Assembly (NCBI GenBank): GCA_910584185.1 | Contig: CAJTYC010000024.1 | Span: 1 to 13,880 of the forward strand | Length of the DNA stretch: 13,880 nucleotides | Direction of reading: 5' to 3' | Origin: an uncultured Muribaculaceae bacterium | Lineage (GTDB): Bacteria; Bacteroidota; Bacteroidia; Bacteroidales; Muribaculaceae | Shown here: positions 7,802 to 13,880 of the stretch, piece after piece | Position numbering within the stretch: position 1 is the stretch's first letter | Layout: every line of letters begins with the position of its first letter | The notes under the pieces: generated by a model | The model's input: the letters and a program-made list of their open reading frames with translations, nothing else | What the model was told of the DNA's origin: nothing | The model's database searches: none | Position numbers and translations under genes: made by a program

Positions 7802-8401
7802 TTACTGACGATTGCAATCCGGAGCGAGTGTTTGGGCCACGATCCGAGGGAAGTGGAGGCGTTCGAGTGTATGGATTTTTGCCTCTACATCTTCGGGTGT
7901 GTCGGTCGGCTCCACGGGTACTTTCGCCTGGAAGAGTATGCGGCCATTGTCGCAGACCTCATCCACGAGGTGTATGGTTATTCCTGTCTCGGTGTCACCG
8001 GCCTCCACGACTGCCCTATGCACATTTATGCCGTACATGCCCTTACCGCCATATTTTGGCAACAAGGATGGATGGATGTTTATAATACGTTCATGGTAAT
8101 ATTTCAGCAAGTAATCAGGCACCATGAGCAGGAAACCGGCCAATACTATTGCCTCTACATGATGCGCCTTGAGTATGTCCATCACATAATCGCTGTCGGT
8201 AAATCTATCTCGCGTGATGTGCTCCACCGGCACACCGAGCCTCTTGGCCCGCTCCACTACACCGGCACCGGCGCGGTTGGTCACTACGAGCGACACACGT
8301 ATGCCACTCTCGCTGTTGGCGTTGAAATACTTTATAAGGTTCTCCGCGTTGGAGCCATTGCCAGAGGCAAACACTGCTATATTTATTTCATGGTGCGACA
8401 T
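7802..8401 (-). CDS. purN: Phosphoribosylglycinamide formyltransferase, folate-dependent
   Basis: A 199-residue cytosolic enzyme for the third step of de novo purine synthesis: transfer of a formyl group from 10-formyltetrahydrofolate to GAR. The N-terminal phosphate-binding loop is ASGNGSNAENL (12-22). The signature NIHPSLLPKY spans 108-117. By alignment with E. coli PurN, the catalytic residues Asn106, His108 and Asp144 correspond to N108, H110 and D151 (VDEVCDNG), and H144 matches the conserved His137. The GGKGMYG segment after KY replaces the shorter E. coli loop; I recall this as usual in Bacteroidota. Length is close to the E. coli enzyme (212). The ATG at 8401 fits the -7 element at 8428-8435. 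Other purine genes are not adjacent. The LRR gene lies 76 bp downstream on the same strand but is functionally unrelated. Confidence 0.95.
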   Translation of the reverse strand: MSHHEINIAVFASGNGSNAENLIKYFNANSESGIRVSLVVTNRAGAGVVERAKRLGVPVEHITRDRFTDSDYVMDILKAHHVEAIVLAGFLLMVPDYLLKYYHERIINIHPSLLPKYGGKGMYGINVHRAVVEAGDTETGITIHLVDEVCDNGRILFQAKVPVEPTDTPEDVEAKIHTLERLHFPRIVAQTLAPDCNRQ

Positions 8402-8427
8402 AAGCTGAATGTTCTATATCCGGACTG

Positions 8428-8435
8428 CAAATTTA
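8428..8435 (-). promoter_or_regulatory. -7 promoter element for purN
   Basis: On the minus strand this reads TAAATTTG, an exact TAnnTTTG match, placing the transcript start about 20 bp before the purN ATG. A matching -33 TTTG at the right distance is not evident, so the promoter may be weak or regulated. Confidence 0.5.
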
Positions 8436-8490
8436 CAAAAATTTCCATGAATATTCCATCCATAACCGGGAATATGCTAATCCGCACTTT

Positions 8491-8631
8491 TTAGGAAATA
8501 AAAATCGCTGTTGCATTGAGCTGACTCAACCATAAATTATCTTTATTATCGTCGCCGGAGGCTCCTCCCTCCCGGTGGCTTCGCGACGCTGCATCGCTAA
8601 ACGTGAGAGAGGACGCACCGCAGACTGCCAT
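8491..8631 (-). CDS. Possible 46-residue small ORF, unknown
   Basis: An ATG-initiated frame on the minus strand runs 46 codons to TAA. It starts just downstream of the large palindrome and ends 89 bp before the purN start. The product begins MAVCGASSLTFSDAAS, is rich in Ser/Ala/Gly in the first half (the GC-rich island) and ends NATAIFIS. There is no signal peptide, membrane segment or recognised domain. I do not recognise it. It could be a real small protein, but an accidental frame through a GC-rich intergenic element is equally plausible. Confidence 0.2.
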   Translation of the reverse strand: MAVCGASSLTFSDAASRSHREGGASGDDNKDNLWLSQLNATAIFIS

Positions 8632-8651
8632 AAAGAATTTCACTTATATTA

Positions 8652-8713
8652 TAAGAGTCAGTTACATAAAAATATTGCCCATATGGGCAATATTTTTATG
8701 TAACTGACTCTTA
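8652..8713. repeat. 62-bp perfect palindrome, probable terminator after aspD
   Basis: The two 31-base arms are exactly complementary with no spacer. The left arm begins TAAGAGTCAGTTACAT and the centre is GCCCATATGGGC (8677-8688), mirrored to ATGTAACTGACTCTTA. It begins 14 bp beyond the aspD stop on the minus strand. The GC core followed by AATATTTTTAT gives a terminator-like shape on both strands, so an intrinsic terminator is the simplest role. A zero-loop perfect palindrome of this length is more than a terminator needs and could extrude as a cruciform. Confidence 0.8.
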
Positions 8714-8727
8714 ATCTTTCGTTTTGC

Positions 8728-10359
8728 TTATCTCTTCAGATACAGGTCATGGTATTCGTCGAGAATCTTTCGTATTGCCGTTCCTATCTTCAAATACGCA
8801 TCCTCATCAAGGTTAGCGAGCGATGCCCTGACTGACCATGCCGGCCCGTCAAAGCCATCACCGTTGAGCAGCACAATGGCTGTCTCGTTGGCGAGCCTTA
8901 TCACGAAGTCAAGCGGTTCGTAATTGTCTGAAAGATATTTTGCGAAGTCATCTCCATAAAACTTCTTGGCCCAGACCATTATATCTATCTCACTGTAATA
9001 TCCGGCCCTGTTGGGGTCAGGAAGCAGCGTGAAACCGGTCGTGCTCCACAGGTCGTTGAGACGCTTCTGAATCATGCCGATAAGTTTAGGTTGCAACTCC
9101 TCCCTATGCAGATATGCGAATGCAGCGAAAAGTGCCATCTGAATCTGTTGCGGACAGGAGAGACCGGCTGTGTGGTTAAGGCCTACCAATCGAGAGTCAG
9201 CCACGAGCCTATCCACAAACTTGAGTTTGCGAGGCTCAAGCACCAATGATTCATAACGCTTGTCGAGAGCCTGTTTCTTATCTTCTGACAAAGCTGCAAG
9301 ACGATCGTCAAACACGTTCGACTCGCTGCGAATGGCCATAGCCGCTACACGCCATCCGGTAGCACCGAAATATTTTGAGAATGAATAGAGACACATCGTG
9401 TTGTAAGGCAACACATACATCAGCGAACGGAAGCCGTCGATAAATGTGCCGTACACATCATCGGTGATAATCATCAGGTTGGGATTATCGTTCTTTACTA
9501 TATCAACCAACTTATCGAGGACCTCAGGGGCGAGGCAGACGCTTGGCGGATTTGATGGGTTGGTGATACATACAGCCTTGACCGAAGGGTCGCGAAGCTT
9601 GTCGAGTTCCTCGTCAGGGAATTGCCAATCGTGATATCCATCCTTCTCAACCTTGTTGGCCGAAACGTTGACTATCTCCAATCCGAACTCCGCGAGCTGC
9701 GGAATCTCAATATAAGGGGTGAAGCAAGGCGTGAAGAGCGCGAGCTTATCACCATCATTCAGCAGGAAGTTCTGCTTCAAGCTGTTGAATGCGTAACACA
9801 TGCCGGCTGTGGAACCCTCTGTGGGGAAAAGGTCAAATTGCGTCATGTCATCCTTGCCGCCCATCGCCCAGCGCAGGTAATCGCGCAGTATGATTTCAGT
9901 GTATTTCAGCGAGCGGGGAGGCGTGGGGTAATGGTCACCGAGAATACCGTCCACAAGTTCGAACACCAGCTCATCGGGGTCAGCCTTATGCTCAGTAGTC
10001 ATGTAAGTGTAATAATGGCGGAGCACTTCGCTGCCTACATTATTCTTATTGCTGTCGAGGAAGGCGAGGAACCTTTCGGCCACCCCCTTCTGTGTGGGAG
10101 AAGCGGCGATTCGCATCGGCTCGTCGTACATTCTCCTTTCAGCCTCTTCCACAGCAAAGTCGCCAAGAAGGAAGAAAGCCCTGCGCGGACGGGTCAGCAA
10201 CCAGTTCGGATTGCCTCTACCCGCGTTGAGAAATGTCGCGGTGGAGCGCTTGGCATCATCTTCCGCCAAACTTATCAGCGTGCTCTTCACTTCAAAAGGA
10301 CTCAGTTTCTCAAGTTCTTTCTCGTAATTTTTGTCTTCCGGATTTCTTTTGTTTTCCAT
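8728..10359 (-). CDS. aspD: Aspartate 4-decarboxylase (bifunctional with aspartate transaminase), PLP enzyme
   Basis: A 543-residue cytosolic fold-type I PLP enzyme that converts L-aspartate to L-alanine and CO2 (EC 4.1.1.12), consuming a proton. The long N-terminal region with FLNAGRGNPNWL (43-54) and the large size separate it from ordinary aspartate aminotransferases of about 400 residues. Visible motifs are EGSTAGMCYAF (181-191) for the phosphate region, ITNPSNPPS (265-273), TDDVYG (299-304), and SFSKYFGATGWR (326-337) with K329 as the Schiff-base lysine. R511 in WSVRASLANL is the expected substrate-carboxylate arginine. Length matches known Asd/AspD (about 530-545). It lies 53 bp downstream of aspT with no TAnnTTTG between, so the two are one transcript; the palindrome at 8652-8713 closes it. 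Confidence 0.95.
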   Translation of the reverse strand: MENKRNPEDKNYEKELEKLSPFEVKSTLISLAEDDAKRSTATFLNAGRGNPNWLLTRPRRAFFLLGDFAVEEAERRMYDEPMRIAASPTQKGVAERFLAFLDSNKNNVGSEVLRHYYTYMTTEHKADPDELVFELVDGILGDHYPTPPRSLKYTEIILRDYLRWAMGGKDDMTQFDLFPTEGSTAGMCYAFNSLKQNFLLNDGDKLALFTPCFTPYIEIPQLAEFGLEIVNVSANKVEKDGYHDWQFPDEELDKLRDPSVKAVCITNPSNPPSVCLAPEVLDKLVDIVKNDNPNLMIITDDVYGTFIDGFRSLMYVLPYNTMCLYSFSKYFGATGWRVAAMAIRSESNVFDDRLAALSEDKKQALDKRYESLVLEPRKLKFVDRLVADSRLVGLNHTAGLSCPQQIQMALFAAFAYLHREELQPKLIGMIQKRLNDLWSTTGFTLLPDPNRAGYYSEIDIMVWAKKFYGDDFAKYLSDNYEPLDFVIRLANETAIVLLNGDGFDGPAWSVRASLANLDEDAYLKIGTAIRKILDEYHDLYLKR

Positions 10360-10412
10360 AATATCTTATAAATTAAAAATTTAGCATCATTAAATTTACA
10401 TTATCAGTGTCG

Positions 10413-12152
10413 TCATATGAACATCAGCACCATAGCCACGCCCATCAGTATCAGCAGCGTGTTGCCGATTGCATATGTGATTGTATATCCGAGAGCCGGC
10501 ACATTGCTCTGCAGCGAGTCTGTGATTGCACCGAGCGATGCGGTGGTGGTACGGCTACCGGCCACACAGCCGAGATTGATTGCCGGATGAAACTTGAACA
10601 CCTTGGCACCGAGCCACATCGAAATAAGCAGAGGCACAGACGTTGCTATGATACCCATGATGAAGAACATCCAACCTACCTGCTGCAGACCGGAGAAGAA
10701 TGTAGGACCACTCTGGATACCGATCACGGCGATGAACATGTTCAGGCCGAGGTTCTGCATAAGCCAAAGAGATGAAGTCGGTATTATGCCGACAGAGGGG
10801 CGCTTGGTGCGCAACCAGCCGAAGAAAAGACCGGCAATAAGGGCACCGCCCGAAGTGGAGAGGCTCACCGGAATATGGTGTATATTAAGCGTGAGCGCAC
10901 CCACGAGAGCACCAATCACAATGGCGAGCGACACAAACACGAGGTCGGTTACGGTGGTAGGTTTCTCTTCATAACCTACGCCTGAAGCGGCAGCCGAAAC
11001 CTCCTGGGGCAGACCGACGATCTCAATCATGTCGCCATGCATAAGCTTGGTCTGGGCAAACACCGGGATATCAACACCATCCTGACGAGAGATGCTTGCC
11101 ACGGATACGCCATACATGAATGGTTTGGCGCGAAGCTGGTCGACTGTCAGTCCGGCAGACTTCTTGCTTACCATCACCTTAGTCTTCTCCATGTTGAAAG
11201 TGAGCAGGGCAGCGTCGTCAATCTCCGGGCCGACCCAGCTTTCATCTTCTATGATATACTCATGTCTGCCCGAAAGCACTATCTCATCGGCAGCAGCCAC
11301 CTTGGTGTCGGGAGTGGGCGCGACAATTGCATTCGAGCCGTCAGACACCTTGCGGATGCGCTCCACAAAGAGACGTCTACCCTGCTTGCCGAGATACTCC
11401 TCAATCTCAGACACAGAGCGCGGAGTATTGAAATAATCGGAGGTCGCCTTGTAGGCACGGAAGCTGATCGGACGGTTGCCGTCGATATAAGCCGGGTCGG
11501 ACGACAAAGAAGAGTGGTTGAGCTTAGCCTCATAATCTTTGGTCATCTGGCGCACTTTCTTGAGGCCACCGAGCATGGCGGGACCGAGATTGCCGAGGAT
11601 GAACGCCGAACCGATTGTACCGAACACGTAAGTCACGGCATAGCAAACGGGTATGATATCAATCCATTCCTTCTTGGTGGCGGCATCGAGCCCGGGGAGA
11701 CTGCTTATGGTGTCTGTGCCGATACCTATCACAGCCGAGATTGTCTGCGCACCGGAGAAAAGACCTGTGGCGAGAGCAGCGTTATAATTCATGATCTTTG
11801 CGCAGCCCCAAGTCACAGCAAGACAGAGCACACAAACCACCACGGCAAATACCACCTGACTAATGCCCTGCCCCTTGATTGCCGCCACAAACTGCGGGCC
11901 GCACTTGTAACCGATGGCAAAGAGGAATATCAGGAAAAACAGCGACTTCAACGGAGCGCCAATCACGATTGGTGAACCGGCCCAACGGTTCACGAAATAG
12001 CCTACAAGCACTCCCACGAGCAGTACGGATGTAACTGTGCCGAGTGCAAAAGACTTGTACTTGAATTTTCCGAAATAGAAACCGAGTCCTATCGTAAGGA
12101 AAATCGGAATTGAGGGATACTTAATGAGCGTATCCAGTAGCCAGTCAAACAT
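10413..12152 (-). CDS. aspT: Aspartate:alanine antiporter
   Basis: A 579-residue inner-membrane exchanger of the AspT/AAEx family. It has hydrophobic segments in two blocks (about 14-55, 68-120, 128-195 and about 402-447, 460-514, 525-578) around a hydrophilic cytoplasmic region at about 196-400. That region contains TrkA_C-like (RCK_C) modules, for example GRRLFVERIRKVSDG and PFMYGVSVASISRQDG with HGDMIEIVG. The two membrane halves are internally repeated: FAIGYKCGPQF (78-88) corresponds to AVIGIQSGPTF (475-485), the signature of duplicated Asp-Al_Ex domains. In characterised members one aspartate enters for one alanine leaving. With intracellular decarboxylation by AspD this makes membrane potential and a pH gradient. 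It is first in the operon and is preceded by the 14-bp tandem repeats. Length slightly exceeds Tetragenococcus AspT (about 543), mainly in the loop. Confidence 0.94.
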   Translation of the reverse strand: MFDWLLDTLIKYPSIPIFLTIGLGFYFGKFKYKSFALGTVTSVLLVGVLVGYFVNRWAGSPIVIGAPLKSLFFLIFLFAIGYKCGPQFVAAIKGQGISQVVFAVVVCVLCLAVTWGCAKIMNYNAALATGLFSGAQTISAVIGIGTDTISSLPGLDAATKKEWIDIIPVCYAVTYVFGTIGSAFILGNLGPAMLGGLKKVRQMTKDYEAKLNHSSLSSDPAYIDGNRPISFRAYKATSDYFNTPRSVSEIEEYLGKQGRRLFVERIRKVSDGSNAIVAPTPDTKVAAADEIVLSGRHEYIIEDESWVGPEIDDAALLTFNMEKTKVMVSKKSAGLTVDQLRAKPFMYGVSVASISRQDGVDIPVFAQTKLMHGDMIEIVGLPQEVSAAASGVGYEEKPTTVTDLVFVSLAIVIGALVGALTLNIHHIPVSLSTSGGALIAGLFFGWLRTKRPSVGIIPTSSLWLMQNLGLNMFIAVIGIQSGPTFFSGLQQVGWMFFIMGIIATSVPLLISMWLGAKVFKFHPAINLGCVAGSRTTTASLGAITDSLQSNVPALGYTITYAIGNTLLILMGVAMVLMFI

Positions 12153-12188
12153 AGTTATTATAATTAAGATTTTAGTGAGCGCGTATAA

Positions 12189-12234
12189 TTACAAGCGTGT
12201 GGTTACGTGCGTGTGTTTACAAGCGTGTGTTTAC
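12189..12234. repeat. Three 14-bp tandem repeats in the aspT leader
   Basis: Exact 14-base periodicity: TTACAAGCGTGTGG (12189-12202), TTACGTGCGTGTGT (12203-12216), TTACAAGCGTGTGT (12217-12230), then a fourth partial copy TTAC (12231-12234). Copies differ at one to three positions. The block sits 36-82 bp upstream of the aspT ATG on the transcribed side. Possible roles are iterated regulator binding sites or a variable-number leader repeat affecting expression; neither is shown. Confidence 0.75.
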
Positions 12235-12280
12235 TGATGAGGGCTATCCTTAGAGAGCGTTCTCGTAATTAAAACAAATC

Positions 12281-12454
12281 ATGGCAAATGAGGTTCAATC
12301 CGTTGAGCGATTTAGACAGCAAAAAAATATCCCTGACCTCCACGACAGAGAGGCCAAGGATGAGGATATAATTGAGACTCCTACTTATTGGTTCTTATTG
12401 CTTCTTACACATCATTATAATCCTTCCGGTTCGATTATGAATGAGTATTCATAA
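12281..12454 (+). CDS. Doubtful 57-residue ORF, unknown
   Basis: An ATG-initiated frame of 57 codons beginning MANEVQSVERFRQQ, highly charged in the first 35 residues, then a short hydrophobic patch YWFLLLL. There is no recognised domain, and I see no TAnnTTTG promoter. Its last 13 codons are antisense to the beta-galactosidase relic, which argues that at least the 3' end is accidental. Kept only because the frame is intact in a region without other genes. Confidence 0.15.
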   Translation: MANEVQSVERFRQQKNIPDLHDREAKDEDIIETPTYWFLLLLTHHYNPSGSIMNEYS

Positions 12455-12594
12455 TTCTTGACGCGCATCACGTAGCGGTCGTGCGGCGGACGGCCCCAGG
12501 TATCATCACCGGGGAGTCCGCGCTGGCCAAGATCCACGTTGAGATATACATGCGAGCGGCTGTACTTATGAATAGGCATCGGTAAATTTATCAT
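12415..12594 (-). pseudogene. C-terminal relic of a GH2 (LacZ-type) beta-galactosidase
   Basis: Fifty-nine codons remain open from an ATG at 12594 to TAA at 12415-12417. From about residue 6 the peptide (MPIHKYSRSHVYLNVDLGQRG, split here as MPIHKYSR + SHVYLNVDLGQRG, then GDDTWGRPPHDRY and YEYSFIIEP) reads like the extreme C-terminus of Bacteroidota beta-galactosidases, the Bgal_small_N region, where a GDDSWG motif and a closing YSYSFxIxP strand are typical. Intact enzymes have about 800-1100 residues, so more than 90 percent is missing. Upstream in frame (QTNLKNSPS) the similarity stops, and the YbhN-like gene begins on the opposite strand. This is probably the debris of a deletion or rearrangement whose breakpoint lies near 12580-12600. 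A functional peptide is unlikely. Confidence 0.7.
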
Positions 12595-12655
12595 GGAGGG
12601 GGAATTTTTGAGATTTGTTTGTTTATACTTTATCAGTAATGCAATTTATAAGGTT

Positions 12656-13702
12656 ATGAGTTCCCGGATTTTCAAAATATTGGGCAAGGTGGTCGACTAT
12701 ACCATACCGGTTGCCATTTCGGTGGGGTTGGTTATATGGCTATTCCACAAGGTGGATTTTCGCGATGTGTTGCAGGTGATCAGCGACGGGTGCGACTTCT
12801 GGTGGGTGGTTGTGATGATGGTCATCACCACGCTTTCGCACATGGTTCGCGGCGTGCGCTGGGGCATACAGCTTCGCGGTGCCGGAGTGCCCCGCATGTC
12901 GTTCACCGCCGAGAGCGTCGCCATATTCGGGGCCTACTCGCTCAACCTGGTTTTTCCGCGTCTCGGCGAGGTGTGGCGTTGCGTCTATGTGAGCCGCCGC
13001 GAGCAGGTGTCACTATCCACAGTGGTTGGGACTGACGTGGGCGACCGTCTCTCCGACCTCGTGGTGGTGTTGTCGCTCTTCGTACTCACGCTCATTTTGG
13101 CCCATGGACCTATCAACGCCTTTGTGCAGCACTATGCCGTAGGGCGCGACATTCACCATATAATAGATGAGCCTTGGCTCTGGCTCTCGATTGCCGCCGT
13201 GATTGGGGCATTCTGGTATGTGTGCCACTACTGGCGCCGCTACAAGTTGGTGCAGAGCATAGACGGGAGCCTCGAGAAAATATGGGCAGGATTCAAGGTG
13301 ATATTCACAATGAAGGGGAAAGTGATGTATGTAGTGTTGACACTCGGCATATGGCTATGCTATTATCTGGAGTTGTATGTGATGTTAATGGCCTTCCCGT
13401 TCACGCGCGAGCTTGTGAACATGCCCGGGAGCGCCTATGGCTTGATACCGGGGCTTGTGGTGTTTGTGTTCGGGGCGTTTTCTATGGCGGTGCCGTCGAA
13501 CGGTGGACTCGGGCCTTGGAACCTTGCGGTGATGTTCGCCCTGTCGCTCTACGGCATCAGCGATGAAGAGGGCACAGCATTCTCTATGGTGATGTGGAGC
13601 TGCCAGGCGGCATGGCTCGTGGTGTTGGGAATTTTCAGCGCCGCATACGTCTTCTGCACGCGCCCAAAAGGAGTATCTGCAAATAAAACGCAGAATAATT
13701 AA
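12656..13702 (+). CDS. YbhN/UPF0104-family integral membrane protein (LPG synthase TM-domain-like)
   Basis: A 348-residue polytopic inner-membrane protein of the PF03706-type family (YbhN, the transmembrane part of MprF/AglD). Start ATG 12656 (MSSRIFKILGKVVDY) is preferred. The frame opens at ATG 12593, but those 21 codons overlap the beta-galactosidase relic and put an unusual sequence before the first membrane segment. Hydrophobic segments lie at about 17-30, 48-62, 88-102, 134-150, 173-190, 223-247, 262-280, 287-300 and 309-335. Family motifs visible are RGVRWGIQL (65-73), AYSLNLVFPRLGEVWRCVYV (93-112), GDRLSDL (129-135) and AVPSNGGLGPWNL (278-290). Family members lack the synthase domain and are thought to be lipid translocases or flippases, but the substrate is unknown here. 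The gene is divergent from aspT and precedes tRNA-Asn; no hairpin terminator is visible before the tRNA promoter. Confidence 0.85.
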   Translation: MSSRIFKILGKVVDYTIPVAISVGLVIWLFHKVDFRDVLQVISDGCDFWWVVVMMVITTLSHMVRGVRWGIQLRGAGVPRMSFTAESVAIFGAYSLNLVFPRLGEVWRCVYVSRREQVSLSTVVGTDVGDRLSDLVVVLSLFVLTLILAHGPINAFVQHYAVGRDIHHIIDEPWLWLSIAAVIGAFWYVCHYWRRYKLVQSIDGSLEKIWAGFKVIFTMKGKVMYVVLTLGIWLCYYLELYVMLMAFPFTRELVNMPGSAYGLIPGLVVFVFGAFSMAVPSNGGLGPWNLAVMFALSLYGISDEEGTAFSMVMWSCQAAWLVVLGIFSAAYVFCTRPKGVSANKTQNN

Positions 13703-13719
13703 AAATAATTGCGAAAAAA

Positions 13720-13751
13720 TTTGGTAGAATAAAAATTTTTGCCTAATTTTG
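13720..13751 (+). promoter_or_regulatory. Consensus Bacteroidota promoter for the tRNA gene
   Basis: TTTG at 13720-13723 and TAATTTTG at 13744-13751, separated by 20 bases, match both boxes of the sigma-ABfr consensus. The predicted transcript start is near 13758, giving a leader of about 70 nt before the tRNA. It is the clearest promoter in the window, as expected for stable RNA. Confidence 0.8.
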
Positions 13752-13783
13752 CACCGTGTTTGAGGGAAGCCTAAACACATAGA

Positions 13784-13818
13784 CAAGATAACTGATTACA
13801 ATTCAATTATTTATCTTG
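13784..13818 (+). repeat. Inverted repeat in the tRNA leader
   Basis: CAAGATAA (13784-13791) is perfectly complementary to TTATCTTG (13811-13818) with a 19-nt loop, ending 10 bases before the tRNA. It could fold in the precursor transcript near the RNase P cleavage site. The stem is short and AT-rich, so it may be incidental. Confidence 0.35.
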
Positions 13819-13828
13819 CATATCCATT

Positions 13829-13880
13829 GCTTCAGTAGCTCAGTTGGTTAGAGCACCTGACTGTTAATCAGGGGGTCGTT
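13829..13880 (+). tRNA. tRNA-Asn (GTT), 3' end cut by window edge
   Basis: The first 52 bases of a tRNA are present. The acceptor 5' strand is GCTTCAG (13829-13835), then TA, D-stem GCTC/GAGC (13838-13841 and 13851-13854) with loop AGTTGGTTA, anticodon stem CCTGA/TCAGG (13856-13860 and 13868-13872), and loop CTGTTAA with anticodon GTT at 13863-13865, reading Asn codons AAC/AAU. The T-arm and 3' acceptor strand lie beyond the window, so acceptor pairing cannot be checked. Confidence 0.93.

Larger units (their letters stand above)
8436..8727. other. Intergenic region with GC-rich island between purN and aspD
   Basis: About 290 bp without a confident gene. It contains a GC-rich island at about 8551-8630 set in AT-rich flanks, a possible 46-codon ORF on the minus strand (8491-8631), a short inverted repeat TTGAG/CTCAA at about 8516-8529, an odd palindrome CTTATA-T-TATAAG at 8643-8655, and the large palindrome at 8652-8713. 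Confidence 0.5.
12153..12655. other. Intergenic region between divergent aspT and the YbhN-like gene
   Basis: About 500 bp holding the aspT leader with tandem repeats (12189-12234), a doubtful 57-codon + strand ORF (12281-12454), and the beta-galactosidase relic on the minus strand (12415-12594). I found no exact TAnnTTTG element for aspT on the minus strand. For the + gene there are several TTTG copies (12607-12621) and a loose TATACTTT (12624-12631), but not a clean pair. Confidence 0.5.

Noticed and set aside
7652..8494. 280-codon + strand frame antisense to purN
   Set aside because: purN carries all catalytic residues on the other strand; the antisense product has no coherent domain.
9622..10371. 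Long + strand open frame (249 codons) antisense to aspD
   Set aside because: It overlaps a confidently recognised PLP enzyme and shows no recognisable motif or promoter.
11037..11975. Long + strand open frame (312 codons) antisense to aspT
   Set aside because: It is wholly inside aspT. The translated sequence is rich in His/Arg/Cys with no domain-like pattern, as expected of a shadow frame, while aspT is a clear family member.
12189..12234. Tandem repeats considered as a CRISPR fragment
   Set aside because: The units are only 14 bases and contiguous, with no spacers, and no cas genes are nearby.
12593..12655. Upstream ATG extending the YbhN-like protein by 21 residues
   Set aside because: The extension overlaps the beta-galactosidase relic. 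ATG 12656 gives the usual short N-terminus before the first membrane segment.

Overview
The window looks like a chromosomal segment from a gut-type Bacteroidota, most likely order Bacteroidales (a Muribaculaceae- or Prevotella/Bacteroides-like genome is an inference). The evidence is two TonB-dependent receptors with N-terminal CarboxypepD_reg-like domains, a BspA-type leucine-rich-repeat surface protein ending in a T9SS-like sorting segment, several promoters of the Bacteroidota TTTG / TAnnTTTG type, and A-rich leaders without Shine-Dalgarno sequences.

Layout. (1) Positions 1-3085, + strand: a regulatory stretch with short direct repeats, then a probable two-gene operon. It holds a C-terminally short ScdA_N/hemerythrin-like protein and a TonB-dependent receptor with a CxxC pair in its plug, and it is closed by a 13-bp perfect hairpin. 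(2) 3086-5782, +: a second, separately promoted outer-membrane receptor (OMP_b-brl_3 type) with a 15-bp perfect palindrome at the -33 position and a His-rich C-terminal tail, closed by a bidirectional terminator. (3) 5824-8435, -: a secreted BspA-like LRR protein, and purN (phosphoribosylglycinamide formyltransferase) with its own -7 element. (4) 8436-8727: intergenic, with a GC-rich island, a possible 46-codon ORF and a 62-bp perfect palindrome just after the stop of aspD. (5) 8728-12152, -: an aspT-aspD operon, i.e. an aspartate:alanine antiporter and aspartate 4-decarboxylase. (6) 12153-12655: an intergenic region with three 14-bp tandem repeats upstream of aspT and a 59-codon relic of the C-terminus of a GH2 beta-galactosidase. 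(7) 12656-13702, +: a YbhN/LPG-synthase-TM family membrane protein. (8) 13720-13880: a well-formed promoter and the 5' two thirds of a tRNA-Asn gene cut by the window end.

How the genes work together. AspT and AspD form a known proton-motive metabolic cycle: aspartate enters, is decarboxylated to alanine with consumption of a cytoplasmic proton, and alanine leaves through the same antiporter. The two receptors appear to be independently controlled uptake functions with unknown ligands. I see no clear candidate for a wholly new multi-gene system. The most unusual elements are the 62-bp palindrome, the tandem repeats before aspT, the beta-galactosidase relic, the palindromic operator candidate at 3198-3212, and the shortened hemerythrin-like gene coupled to a TonB receptor.
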